From the NCBI GenBank assembly GCA_029237775.1, contig JAQZBR010000003.1, forward strand, positions 146,599-210,598: DNA of 64,000 bases. Direction: 5' to 3'. Position 1 is the stretch's first letter, and the number at the start of each line of letters is the position of its first letter. This stretch comes from Bacteroidota bacterium (lineage in GTDB: Bacteria > Bacteroidota > Bacteroidia > 2-12-FULL-35-15). The notes beneath the pieces are model-generated. The model was not told the DNA's origin. It saw only the letters and a program-made list of their open reading frames with translations, and made no database searches. Of the stretch, positions 1-7,728 are shown in pieces. Both the position numbers and the translations under genes were made by a program.

Positions 1-393
1 TTTATTGCAAGTCTGGAAGCCGGTGTGAGCAACGATTATAAAAATGCTATTGTTAACTCAAAAATGCATGACATAGTGCTCACAGAGAAGATCTCAGGGA
101 CTCCCTGCACGATCATAAACACTCCGTTTGCGAAAAAAATCGGTTATACGCAAAACTGGTTCGAAAAAATGCTTTCCAATAATTCCACAACGAAAAAGTA
201 TTTCAAGATGTGGGTACAGCTTAGTGGAATGAAGAAGCTTGAGAAATCAATCCACCCCGGTAATTATCAAACATTATGGTGTGCCGGACAAAGTGTAGAG
301 TTGATTGATGATATACTTCCCTGCGCGGAGATCATCAGAAGGATGAAGGAACAGACCTTTCACGCCTTCGAAAAACTCTCCAAAGTAATTTAG
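1..393 (+). CDS. Nitronate monooxygenase (2-nitropropane dioxygenase family), C-terminal fragment
   Basis: The reading frame is open from base 1 and ends at TAG 391-393, so only the last 130 codons are in the window. The first residues, FIASLEAGVSNDYKNAIVN, match the segment after the FMN phosphate-binding loop in nitronate monooxygenases, where a TRFxAxxEA motif is followed by a helix. Next comes the family-typical stretch DIVLTEKISGTPCTIINTPF. The family consists of FMN-dependent TIM barrels that oxidise alkyl nitronates to carbonyl compounds and nitrite. The catalytic histidine would lie upstream of the window. A GTG at base 25 could be mistaken for a start, but the homology runs through it, so this is a truncation by the window edge and not a short gene. 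Confidence 0.8.
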   Translation, partial: FIASLEAGVSNDYKNAIVNSKMHDIVLTEKISGTPCTIINTPFAKKIGYTQNWFEKMLSNNSTTKKYFKMWVQLSGMKKLEKSIHPGNYQTLWCAGQSVELIDDILPCAEIIRRMKEQTFHAFEKLSKVI

Positions 394-549
394 AGATTCC
401 CACTGTGTTTAGAATGTTATTTAGTGAAATCAATTGGTAATACATTTGAATGGGAGTGATTTCCCCTGTTTTTCATTCGATTTAAAGAGTTGATTTGTCG
501 GTGTATTGCAGTATTCATCCGTTAGATGACGTAAAAATAGCGACTAATA

Positions 550-580
550 TTTGTTTTGTATTTCAAAAGGTGTACTTTTG
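550..580 (+). promoter_or_regulatory. Bacteroidota-type promoter of a candidate small RNA
   Basis: TTTG at 550-553 and TACTTTTG at 573-580 are separated by exactly 19 bases. This is a full match to the primary sigma-factor consensus of Bacteroidota (TTTG at -33, TAnnTTTG at -7). Transcription should start near 586-588, immediately before an inverted repeat and a terminator. Confidence 0.65.
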
Positions 581-586
581 CAATGG

Positions 587-665
587 AATTAATAATTAGA
601 TTTAGTTTAGAGAGATTTTATCTAATTAGGCCCGTCTTCTGCAAAGTAGGCGGGTTTTTTATTTT
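587..665 (+). ncRNA. Candidate ~75-nt small RNA or terminated leader
   Basis: The 377-base gap between the first gene and the AAA+ gene holds a compact transcription unit without an ORF. It has a consensus promoter (550-580) and a perfect 9-bp inverted repeat TAATTAGAT (593-601) / ATCTAATTA (620-628). A second hairpin follows, CCCGTCT (631-637) / AGGCGGG (648-654), and runs directly into a T-tract (655-665). Two hairpins with the second ending in a U-run is the usual shape of a bacterial small RNA. The unit ends 105 bases before the AAA+ start codon, so it could instead be an attenuated leader of that gene. I do not recognise it as a known RNA family. Confidence 0.5.
631..665 (+). terminator. 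Intrinsic terminator of the candidate small RNA
   Basis: A 7-bp stem (631-637 with 648-654, one G-U pair) and a 10-base loop are followed by TTTTTTATTTT. It lies 238 bases past the nitronate monooxygenase stop and 105 bases before the AAA+ gene. It may also stop read-through from upstream. Confidence 0.7.
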
Positions 666-770
666 GCTGATTCAGTAAGCAGATTACTCAGATTTTCACA
701 GAATTAAACCTCAAACCTACTTTTCTGCCTTTTTTATTTTATTTTTAGATAAGAATAAACCCCACTGTTT

Positions 771-3392
771 ATGGCAAAGAATTATAAGTTCAAAGACATG
801 AAAGTCTATTCATCCGATGAATGGATGGCGAACGCAACTAAAAAATACCGAACCGTTTTCGATCGTGCAGAAACAACTTACTTAAGAACAGAATTTGCTT
901 TTTATAATAAGCTTTTTGATGAGCAGGACTGGCAAGTGAAGATCAATCTGAAATGTTTTGAAATAACAGGCGGTACACGAAAAGAGCTGTGCTCGCTGGA
1001 TTATGATCAGACCATCTCGATGAATGATAATGTTGTTTACGTACGCGATGGCTGGGGAAATGCAATCGAAGGTGCCTATTGGTTTCGTGGCGAGTACCTG
1101 TGGGAAGGCTACATTGATGGTGAACTGGTTGGCTCAAAAAAATTCTTTGTCGAAGAAGTGGGTAAAGTTACTACAAGCAGCAACCCTTATTTCAGTGTTG
1201 ATTCTGTTAAACTTTTTTCCGGACCGTTTGACGGATGGAACATCAAAGACAGAACCTATTACAAAAAACTGAACCGCAATCAGACACCTTATCTCTGGGT
1301 TGAATTTAAGATCAGAACGAAAACAGCTGCTGCCTGGAATTATGAATTCTTCTTTAACTTTTATGATGATGCGGGACAGGCAAAAGGACAAACTCTTCGT
1401 ACCGGATTTATCGAAGCTAATAAAAATGAATTGATCTACACCTTCGATGCAGGTTGGGGAAGTGAATCTGCGGGTTCCTGGAAGGATGATAAATACACGG
1501 TTGAAATCGTTTTCATGGATACGCTCGTTGCGCTAGTGCCATTTGAAATTGGTAATGACAGCGAAGAAGGAACGATGACTCCGTTTGTTTCCATTGAAGA
1601 AGGATTGAGCACAGCTGCTAAAACTGCAGAAGTGATGCCTGTTGTGGAAGAAGAGACCATCGAGCAATTACTGGCTAAGCTGGATGAACTGATCGGCATG
1701 GACGCAGTGAAAAAGAATATCCGGGATCATATCAATTATATAAATTTCATAAAGCTCAGAAAGGAAAAAGGATTTACGGATGGTGGCAGGATCAATCTGC
1801 ACAGCGTATTCACCGGAAATCCCGGAACAGGAAAAACCACTGTAGTGAATATGCTCGGTAAGCTTTATAAAAAGATGGGACTTCTCAGTAAAGGGCACGT
1901 AAAGGAAGTGGACAGATCTGATCTGGTTGCTCAATACATCGGGCAAACCGCACCAAAGGTGAAGAAAGCAATTGAAGAAGCAAAAGGAGGAATTTTATTT
2001 ATTGATGAGGCATACTCGCTTACGCGTGCGAAAGAAGATTCAAACGATTTCGGGCATGAAGTGCTGGAGATTCTGATCAAAGAGATGAGTGATGGGACAG
2101 GCGACATCGCGATCATGTGTGCCGGTTATCCAAAAGAGATGCAGCATTTCGTAGATGCGAATCCTGGACTAAAATCAAGGTTTAATCATTACTTCCATTT
2201 CGATGATTATATGCCGGAAGAAATGTTTGCGATCGCTGAGCTTGCGGCTTCAAAGAAAGGAGTGATCATAACAGATGCTGCAAAGAATTTCATGCAGGAA
2301 ATGCTGGTTGAAGTCTATCGCACAAGAGACAATTCATTCGGAAATGCTCGTTACGTTTATTCGCTAGTTGATGAAGCCAAAATGAATTTAGGATTGCGTT
2401 TGATGAGTGCACCAAATGTTTCTGAGATGAGCAACGAACAACTATCAACCATTGAGCTTGCCGACATGCAGAAAGTGTTTGCCTCACAAGGCAAAAAGAA
2501 GCTGAGCCTGGAAGTGAATGAAAAATTACTGAAGGAAGGATTAGCCGAGCTTAACAGCTTAACGGGAATGAACAATGTGAAAGAAGAGATCAATGAACTG
2601 GTGAAACTAGTGCGATTCTATAAAGAGACAGGAAGGGATGTACTCAATAAGTTTTCATTGCATAGTATATTTACAGGAAACCCGGGGACGGGAAAAACAA
2701 CCGTTGCACGGATAGTTGCCAAGATCTACAAAGGGCTGGGTCTACTTGAACGCGGTCATATCGTAGAAGTTGACCGGGAATCATTGGTGGCGGGATATAT
2801 CGGCCAGACTGCAATTAAAACAGGGGCGAAAATAGATGAAGCACAGGGAGGTATCTTATTCATCGATGAAGCATATGCTCTGGCAGGAAAAAATTCAAAT
2901 GAAAGTTTCGGACAGGAAGCGATACAAGTGATCTTAAAAAGAATGGAAGATCTGCGCGGACAATTTGGAGTAATTGTGGCAGGTTATACCGATAACATGC
3001 ACGAGTTCATTGAATCCAACCCTGGATTAAAGTCCCGCTTCGACCGTACATTCCACTTCGGGGATTATACTCCTGAGGACATGACTTCGATTGCGTTGAA
3101 TTTACTGGCAAAAGAAAAGATAACACCTGATGTAGAGGCGTATGATCATTTAAAATCTTACTTCGCACACATACATGTACATCGGGATAAACATTTTGGC
3201 AATGCACGTACAGTGCGGCAGGTAATTGCTGAGGCGATCAAGAATCAGAATTTACGGTTAGCAGAGATTCCTTCTTCTGAACGCACGCCACTGCACCTTG
3301 CAACTCTTACCTTAAGTGATGTCAAGGAATTCGAGATAGGTAATCCACAACGGACTGCCGGTGGAAGCTTGGGGTTTAAGATTGGAGGATAA
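771..3392 (+). CDS. Tandem CbxX/CfqX-type (SpoVK-like) AAA+ ATPase with duplicated N-terminal domain
   Basis: 873 residues. Two CbxX-type AAA+ modules lie in tandem. The Walker A motif GNPGTGKT is at residues 349-356 and 636-643, and the Walker B motif ILFIDEA at 408-414 and 695-701. Each module has a NPGLKSRF arginine-finger segment shortly after. Both modules keep catalytic residues, so both may hydrolyse ATP. The first ~265 residues are not AAA+. They form two diverged copies (about 28-128 and 158-264) of a beta-rich, aromatic-rich domain, sharing a T-x-YL-x-x-EF start and a DxGWG motif. CbxX-family proteins include Rubisco activases and EccA of type VII secretion, generally acting as remodelling motors. 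Neither Rubisco nor type VII genes are nearby, so the substrate is unknown. The ATG at 771 is the first start in frame. No Shine-Dalgarno is visible, as is normal for this phylum. Confidence 0.9.
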   Translation: MAKNYKFKDMKVYSSDEWMANATKKYRTVFDRAETTYLRTEFAFYNKLFDEQDWQVKINLKCFEITGGTRKELCSLDYDQTISMNDNVVYVRDGWGNAIEGAYWFRGEYLWEGYIDGELVGSKKFFVEEVGKVTTSSNPYFSVDSVKLFSGPFDGWNIKDRTYYKKLNRNQTPYLWVEFKIRTKTAAAWNYEFFFNFYDDAGQAKGQTLRTGFIEANKNELIYTFDAGWGSESAGSWKDDKYTVEIVFMDTLVALVPFEIGNDSEEGTMTPFVSIEEGLSTAAKTAEVMPVVEEETIEQLLAKLDELIGMDAVKKNIRDHINYINFIKLRKEKGFTDGGRINLHSVFTGNPGTGKTTVVNMLGKLYKKMGLLSKGHVKEVDRSDLVAQYIGQTAPKVKKAIEEAKGGILFIDEAYSLTRAKEDSNDFGHEVLEILIKEMSDGTGDIAIMCAGYPKEMQHFVDANPGLKSRFNHYFHFDDYMPEEMFAIAELAASKKGVIITDAAKNFMQEMLVEVYRTRDNSFGNARYVYSLVDEAKMNLGLRLMSAPNVSEMSNEQLSTIELADMQKVFASQGKKKLSLEVNEKLLKEGLAELNSLTGMNNVKEEINELVKLVRFYKETGRDVLNKFSLHSIFTGNPGTGKTTVARIVAKIYKGLGLLERGHIVEVDRESLVAGYIGQTAIKTGAKIDEAQGGILFIDEAYALAGKNSNESFGQEAIQVILKRMEDLRGQFGVIVAGYTDNMHEFIESNPGLKSRFDRTFHFGDYTPEDMTSIALNLLAKEKITPDVEAYDHLKSYFAHIHVHRDKHFGNARTVRQVIAEAIKNQNLRLAEIPSSERTPLHLATLTLSDVKEFEIGNPQRTAGGSLGFKIGG

Positions 3393-3460
3393 GCTTATGG
3401 CGCTTAGCAGCTAATTATGGTCTGGTATTACTGCATTGCAAATAACAAAAATGACTTAAA

Positions 3461-3820
3461 ATGAAACCAAGAGAAGTTTTAGAAAAGTGGTTAGACGCAT
3501 TTAATCGAGGAGATACTGAAACGATTTCAAATCTTTATGCTGATAACGCAACAAACCATCAAGTGGCTACTGAACCAATAATTGGTAAAGAAGCAATAAG
3601 ACACATGTTCGCAACCGAATTTGCAAATGCTGAAATGGTTTGCATTCCGGAGAATATATTTGAGGACGGTGACTGGGCCATTTTGGAATGGAAAGACCCA
3701 AAGGGTCTTCGTGGTTGCGGCTTCTTTAATATTAAGGACAATAAAATTATTTTCCAACGGGGTTACTGGGACAAACTTTCATTTCACAAGCTTCACAACA
3801 TTCCATTACAGATTAGGTAA
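3461..3820 (+). CDS. SnoaL/NTF2-like fold protein
   Basis: 119 residues. The N-terminus (EVLEKWLDAFNRGDTETISNLYADNAT) has the helix pair and 'xWxxAxNxGDxxxxxxLYxxDxxx' pattern of SnoaL-like/DUF4440 members of the NTF2 superfamily. It is followed by GKEAIRHMF and a four-strand sheet ending in a W-rich strand. Family members bind small hydrophobic ligands or act as isomerases or cyclases, and the substrate cannot be read from sequence. It starts a run of small cytosolic genes on the plus strand (3461-5913). Confidence 0.75.
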   Translation: MKPREVLEKWLDAFNRGDTETISNLYADNATNHQVATEPIIGKEAIRHMFATEFANAEMVCIPENIFEDGDWAILEWKDPKGLRGCGFFNIKDNKIIFQRGYWDKLSFHKLHNIPLQIR

Positions 3821-3882
3821 TTGTTTTTCTCATATCAATAACATGACGATACAACGATAAATCTTAACAAATATTTAATATT

Positions 3883-4341
3883 ATGAAAAAGTTGCAATTC
3901 AAAGTAAATATCAATGCACCTGTAATCAAGGTATACAATGTTATGCTTGGCATTAACAGTAAATCAACGTATGAACAATGGACTGCTTTGTTTAACCCGA
4001 CATCCACGTATGAAGGGTTTTGGAACAAAGGAAATAAAATTCTATTTATTGGAGAAGATGAAAAGGGAGAAAAGGGAGGCATGGTTTCCAGGATAGTTGA
4101 AAACATTCCCAACCGATTCGTTTCAATTCAACATTATGGTCTTATAAAAGCTGATAAGGAGATTACAGAAGGACCGGAAGTGGAAAAATGGGCAAACGGA
4201 TTTGAAAACTATACTTTCGAAGAAAACAATGGGATAACAACTGTTACCGTTGACTTAGACACAACAGAAGATTTTTTGGGTTACATGAATGAGACATACC
4301 CTAAAGCGCTTGATAAGTTAAAAGAACTTTGCGAGAAATAA
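3883..4341 (+). CDS. SRPBCC (AHSA1-like START) domain protein
   Basis: 152 residues with no signal peptide. The opening (KLQFKVNINAPVIKVYNVML) is the beta-1 strand and helix of the Bet v1/AHSA1 SRPBCC fold. A W-x-x-LFNPTS-x-YEGFWNKG segment and a late 'F-NYTFEENNGITTVTVDLD' pair of strands follow, ending in a long C-terminal helix. These proteins bind hydrophobic ligands in a deep cavity, and AHSA1-like members are often grouped with small stress or DNA-repair proteins. It lies between the NTF2-like and DUF1801 genes, which fits a general housekeeping or stress group. The specific ligand is unknown. Confidence 0.75.
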   Translation: MKKLQFKVNINAPVIKVYNVMLGINSKSTYEQWTALFNPTSTYEGFWNKGNKILFIGEDEKGEKGGMVSRIVENIPNRFVSIQHYGLIKADKEITEGPEVEKWANGFENYTFEENNGITTVTVDLDTTEDFLGYMNETYPKALDKLKELCEK

Positions 4342-4404
4342 TCATTGAATTGAATCTCATAAATACTTTTAAAACAATCCTTACGGATAAAAATCTATAT
4401 CAAA

Positions 4405-5010
4405 ATGAAAATCGAAGCATCAAGTCCTGAAGAGTATTTATCACAATTACCTCCGGACAGAAAAGAGGCAATGACCAAATTGCGAAAAGAGATGATCAGC
4501 AATCTGCCTGCTGGGTTCCAGGAACGAATGAGTTACGGGATGATCGGATATGTTGTTCCGCACAGTATCTTTCCGAAAGGATATCATTGCGATCCAAAAC
4601 TGCCATTGCCCTTTGTTAATATTGCGAACCAGAAAAACTTTGTTGCTGTTTATCACATGGGGATCTATGCTGATTCTAAATTGCTGGAATGGTTCAGGAA
4701 AGAGTATCCAAAGCATACGGATGCAAAACTAGATATGGGTAAAAGCTGTATCCGTTTTACAAAGCCGGAAAAGATCCCCTTTAAGCTGTTCGGAGAATTA
4801 ATGTCTAAGATGTCGGTTAAGGATTGGATCAATGTGTATGAATCCAATTTTGAAGACACTCCTGAAAACCGTGCTAAGCGTACCGCTTTAAGAGGGGAGT
4901 CAGTTGCAAAAAATGCCGCAAAAAAGGCTGTAAAGAAAACCGCAGTAAAGAAGCCTGTTAAGAAGAACGCTCCAAAGAAAGCGGTCAAAAAATCACTGAA
5001 GAAAAAATAG
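4405..5010 (+). CDS. DUF1801 (YdhG-like) protein with lysine/alanine-rich C-terminal tail
   Basis: 201 residues. Residues 1-150 form a DUF1801 domain: YLSQLPPDRKEAMTKLRKEM at the start, then a GMIGYVVP strand, and finally MGKSCIRFTKPEKIPFKLFGELM. The last ~35 residues are composed almost only of Lys, Ala, Val and Pro in a KKAVKK-type repeat, like the tails of bacterial histone H1-like proteins. The tail predicts nucleic-acid binding, which is not a known property of the DUF1801 core. The stop codon is immediately followed by the ATG of the next gene, so the two are surely co-translated. Confidence 0.8.
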   Translation: MKIEASSPEEYLSQLPPDRKEAMTKLRKEMISNLPAGFQERMSYGMIGYVVPHSIFPKGYHCDPKLPLPFVNIANQKNFVAVYHMGIYADSKLLEWFRKEYPKHTDAKLDMGKSCIRFTKPEKIPFKLFGELMSKMSVKDWINVYESNFEDTPENRAKRTALRGESVAKNAAKKAVKKTAVKKPVKKNAPKKAVKKSLKKK

Positions 5011-5550
5011 ATGGCTGTTCTTTTAGCGATGCTTCGCGGTGTCAATGTTGGCGGTAAAAAAGTTCCGATGGCCGAGCTGCGTGAACTATATTCAGAAATG
5101 AAACTTGAAAATGTCCGTACTTACATCCAAAGCGGGAACGTTATTTTTGAATCAAAAGAAGATAATCCGGAAAAGCTTGCTGCACAACAGGAGAAAAAGA
5201 TCAAAGCGACATTCGGTTTTGATGTTCCCGTTGTTATTAGAAATAAAAAGGAGCTTGGCTCAGTTATTAAGGGCAATCCATTTCTGAACGAAAAGAACAT
5301 TGCGGAGGAAAGGTTATATGTGACTTTTTTAAAAGAGATGCCGTCAAAGGAGCTTTTAGAAAAGATCACGGTTCCTTCAGGCACAAGCGACCGTTTTGAG
5401 ATCATCGGAAAGGAGATCTATTTGTATTGTCCGGGTGGCTACGGTGAAACGAAATTGAATAATAATTTTTTTGAGAAAAAGCTTAAGGTTGATGCGACTA
5501 CGCGGAATTGGAGAAGCACGAATGAGTTGTTTAAAATGATGCAGGAATAA
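5011..5550 (+). CDS. DUF1697 domain protein
   Basis: 179 residues. The N-terminus AVLLAMLRGVNVGGKKVPMAEL is the hallmark of DUF1697 (LRGVNVGGxxxxxMxxLR). It is followed by the RTYIQSGNVIFES strand characteristic of the family and a C-terminal TTRNWRSTNELFKM motif. The biochemical function of the family is not established. The ATG directly abuts the stop of the DUF1801 gene, which suggests translational coupling. A second DUF1801 gene follows after 12 bases. Confidence 0.9.
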   Translation: MAVLLAMLRGVNVGGKKVPMAELRELYSEMKLENVRTYIQSGNVIFESKEDNPEKLAAQQEKKIKATFGFDVPVVIRNKKELGSVIKGNPFLNEKNIAEERLYVTFLKEMPSKELLEKITVPSGTSDRFEIIGKEIYLYCPGGYGETKLNNNFFEKKLKVDATTRNWRSTNELFKMMQE

Positions 5551-5562
5551 ATTTAGAGTATC

Positions 5563-5913
5563 ATGGAACCAAAAATTCAAAAGTTCATAGCGGCACTTCC
5601 CGAAGCTAAGCGTGAGGTTGCTTTACAGGTAAGAGATTTAATGCTTGCGGCACATCCATCACTCACGGAGGATATAAAATGGCGTAATCTTACATTCATT
5701 TATGGTAAGACCAATATTGCATTCGTTTATAGCTACGCAGGCCTTGATTATATGAATCTCGGCTTCATGCAGGCAACATCTTTAACAGATCCGAAAGGCT
5801 TGTTCGAGGGGACAGGGAAGGGCATGAGACATATCAAGATCAAAACACCAAAAGATATTCCTGCGGCACAAATAAAAAAATGGGTGAAAGAAGCAGTAGC
5901 TCTTAATTCTTAG
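5563..5913 (+). CDS. DUF1801 domain protein (small)
   Basis: 116 residues, a minimal DUF1801 protein. It opens with IQKFIAALPEAKREVALQVRDLM, then ADxKWxxxTF-like (EDIKWRNLTFIYGKTNIAFVY) and a glycine-rich loop GLFEGTGKGMRHIKI, and ends in KKWVKEAVAL. It differs from the gene at 4405 in having no lysine-rich tail. It is the last gene of the plus-strand cluster, and its stop overlaps the stop of the convergent CAP-domain gene by four bases. Confidence 0.8.
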   Translation: MEPKIQKFIAALPEAKREVALQVRDLMLAAHPSLTEDIKWRNLTFIYGKTNIAFVYSYAGLDYMNLGFMQATSLTDPKGLFEGTGKGMRHIKIKTPKDIPAAQIKKWVKEAVALNS

Positions 5914-6512
5914 TTAGCGAAGTCCATCACGCAATTCCATTCGTGTTTTTTGTGTGGCTGGATGCTCGTCCCGATGAATTTGAATTCGGGATCAAGAATG
6001 TTCTCGCGGTGTCCGAGACTTTTAATCCCCTCGTCTATCAGCAGGCTCATCACAACATCCAGCGCTTTTTTATTTCCATAATCACAATTCTCGGCCATCG
6101 TCCCGCCAAAGTTTTTTCTTATTTTACTGATGCGTTCGGTGTAATTCTCGTGTCCTATCTTTCCTTCCTTACCAAATTTTGTCGCGTGAGCTTTTGCGAA
6201 TTCATATAATTTCTGATCTGGCATAAGGACATTTAAGGGTTTTGTCGTTTCCAGGGTTTTGATTAGTGAGCGGGTATAGGTATCTTTTTGTTTCGTAGAA
6301 TCAAGGTACTGTCTTAGATATGTTTCTCCGAAAAGTTTGGGATCGAGTCGAACAAGATTGATATACAGGATCACTGCTTTTTCTTCTTTTGTGAGATATT
6401 TTAAATCAGCGGCTGTATTCGCTTTTCTGGTCACTTCGTCCTTCCATCGCAGGTTCTTCTGCGCGAAGGTGGACAGTGAAAAGAAAATTAAGAGCAGAAA
6501 GCTTAATCTCAT
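5910..6512 (-). CDS. Secreted CAP-domain (SCP/PR-1-like) protein
   Basis: 200 residues with a cleavable signal peptide (MRLSFLLLIFFSLSTFAQ). The CAP fold is visible from ~45: VILYINLVRLDPKLF at the start, HATKFGKEGKIGHEN with the first His, GTMAENCDYG with the active-site-like Glu, and GHRENILDPEFKFIGTSI with the second conserved His. The four cavity residues (His, Glu, His, Glu) of CAP proteins therefore appear present. In bacteria, CAP (YkwD-like) proteins are exported and their roles are poorly known. The gene runs convergently into the DUF1801 gene. Confidence 0.85.
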   Translation of the reverse strand: MRLSFLLLIFFSLSTFAQKNLRWKDEVTRKANTAADLKYLTKEEKAVILYINLVRLDPKLFGETYLRQYLDSTKQKDTYTRSLIKTLETTKPLNVLMPDQKLYEFAKAHATKFGKEGKIGHENYTERISKIRKNFGGTMAENCDYGNKKALDVVMSLLIDEGIKSLGHRENILDPEFKFIGTSIQPHKKHEWNCVMDFAN

Positions 6513-6561
6513 CTTTATGATTTTTTTATCAGAACGAAATTTGTGATTGATAAATCGCGCT

Positions 6562-7308
6562 CTAAAGCCGCAGTCCTAAAGTGACAGCAATATTGTTATC
6601 ACGGAAGTTGATATTGTTAGAATCATCATTTCCAGGATAGTGTATTCTTGAAAAGCCGCGTTTAAAAGTTACTTCGAAGAAGATAGCTTTGGATGAGGCC
6701 CTGTAATTTTTTTGCACTCCCAGCCCTCCATGATAAAAGGCATTAAAGCCGGGGAGAAGAAGTTCATGCTCAAAACCTATTGAGCCTTTACCATCGAAAG
6801 GAGTTGTTTCGGTTGAATCATTGATGATGACTACATAAGATCCAAAAATATATCTGAAGCCGATGCCACCGAACAAATAAGGCGTTGCGGCACTTTCCTT
6901 GTCGCTGTTAAACGCAAGCTTTAATCCTATTGGCAGCTGCGCTTCATTGTATCTGATCTCATGCGTATAAGCAAAAGATTCATCATACAAATAAGTAAAT
7001 CCGGGCTTTTCGTAATAACCATGAAAGGTGAGTCCTTGGCTAAGATATTCCAGTCCGCATATAAAATTTGTTTTTCTTCCGAGAATGAGCTCTGCTTTGT
7101 AAGCGACATTCGCCCCTATTTTTGCTTTTGTCCCGATTGAAAAATGCGGATCATTTTTATATAAAGTGAATACAGCACCTGCACTCATGCGATGGCGAAG
7201 CTTTGCATCTTTGCGGCCCTCTTGTGAATAGGACAGAAGAGGTAGTACGAGTAAAATAAATTTCACCACGGAGGCACAGAATGCACGGAGGTTCACAAAG
7301 AATTTCAT
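6562..7308 (-). CDS. Outer-membrane beta-barrel protein, N-terminus rewritten by a repeat element
   Basis: 248 residues. After the signal sequence (about 29 residues ending LLSYSQ) the protein alternates hydrophobic and polar strands with many Gly, Tyr and Phe, and ends in a strand with a C-terminal aromatic/Leu pattern (NIAVTLGLRL). This is typical of 8- to 10-strand porin-family barrels of Bacteroidota, with no recognisable specific role. The ATG overlaps the TGA of the upstream GxxExxY gene (ATGA), so translation is probably coupled. Residues ~4-15 (VNLRAFCASVV) are encoded by the left copy of the dispersed repeat (7264-7300). The native start may have been lost. A GTG at the repeat edge (VKFILLVLPLL) is an alternative start. 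Confidence 0.75.
   Translation of the reverse strand: MKFFVNLRAFCASVVKFILLVLPLLSYSQEGRKDAKLRHRMSAGAVFTLYKNDPHFSIGTKAKIGANVAYKAELILGRKTNFICGLEYLSQGLTFHGYYEKPGFTYLYDESFAYTHEIRYNEAQLPIGLKLAFNSDKESAATPYLFGGIGFRYIFGSYVVIINDSTETTPFDGKGSIGFEHELLLPGFNAFYHGGLGVQKNYRASSKAIFFEVTFKRGFSRIHYPGNDDSNNINFRDNNIAVTLGLRL
7264..7300 (+). repeat. Dispersed repeat, copy 1 (left end of GxxExxY element)
   Basis: Core ACCACGGAGGCAC followed by a degenerate second unit ATGCACGGAGG. It codes for part of the signal peptide of the barrel protein on the minus strand. Confidence 0.75.
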
Positions 7309-7727
7309 TGTAATGGTAGTTTTGAAAATTCTTCAGTGACTAATGATACGACCGATCGCGAAATATTCATCGTATGAAAATTAATCAATAGACCTTTCGG
7401 CTTATTAGTTAATTTTAGATATGTTAGTAGCTGTGCTTCAAACACCGGTATTAATGCTTCGACAGCCTTCAGCTCAATAATAATATGATCATTAACAAGG
7501 AGATCAAGTTTTAAAGGAGTACCCAGGCTTCTGTTTTTATAACTGATAGGGACAGCGACCTGCGATTTAACATCCAGGTTGTTTAATCTTAACTCTTCAA
7601 TAAAACACCCATGATAAACAGATTCTAATAACCCCGGTCCGACCTGTTTATGAACTTCGATAGCGCATCCAATGATTTTGAATGATAGTTCATTTAGTCC
7701 TTTTTGTGTAACCACTTTTTTCTCCAT
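7305..7727 (-). CDS. GxxExxY family protein (PD-(D/E)XK nuclease-like)
   Basis: 140 residues from the ATG at 7727. The motif GPGLLESVYHGCFIEEL is the family signature (GxxExxY), after the family-typical ELSFKIIGCAIEVHKQV helix. Further on, LKLDLLVNDHIIIELKAVE gives the D-x(n)-E-x-K arrangement of PD-(D/E)XK enzymes, and LTYLKLTNKPKGLLINF closes the fold. The family is assigned to PD-(D/E)XK nuclease-like proteins, and its biological role is unknown. The ORF can be extended by 14 residues (MNLFTTEARRTLSN) to 7769, but those residues are a translation of the right-hand repeat, so I prefer the inner ATG. It starts one base after the amidohydrolase stop and its TGA overlaps the barrel start. Confidence 0.85.
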   Translation of the reverse strand: MEKKVVTQKGLNELSFKIIGCAIEVHKQVGPGLLESVYHGCFIEELRLNNLDVKSQVAVPISYKNRSLGTPLKLDLLVNDHIIIELKAVEALIPVFEAQLLTYLKLTNKPKGLLINFHTMNISRSVVSLVTEEFSKLPLQ

Positions 7728-7728
7728 G

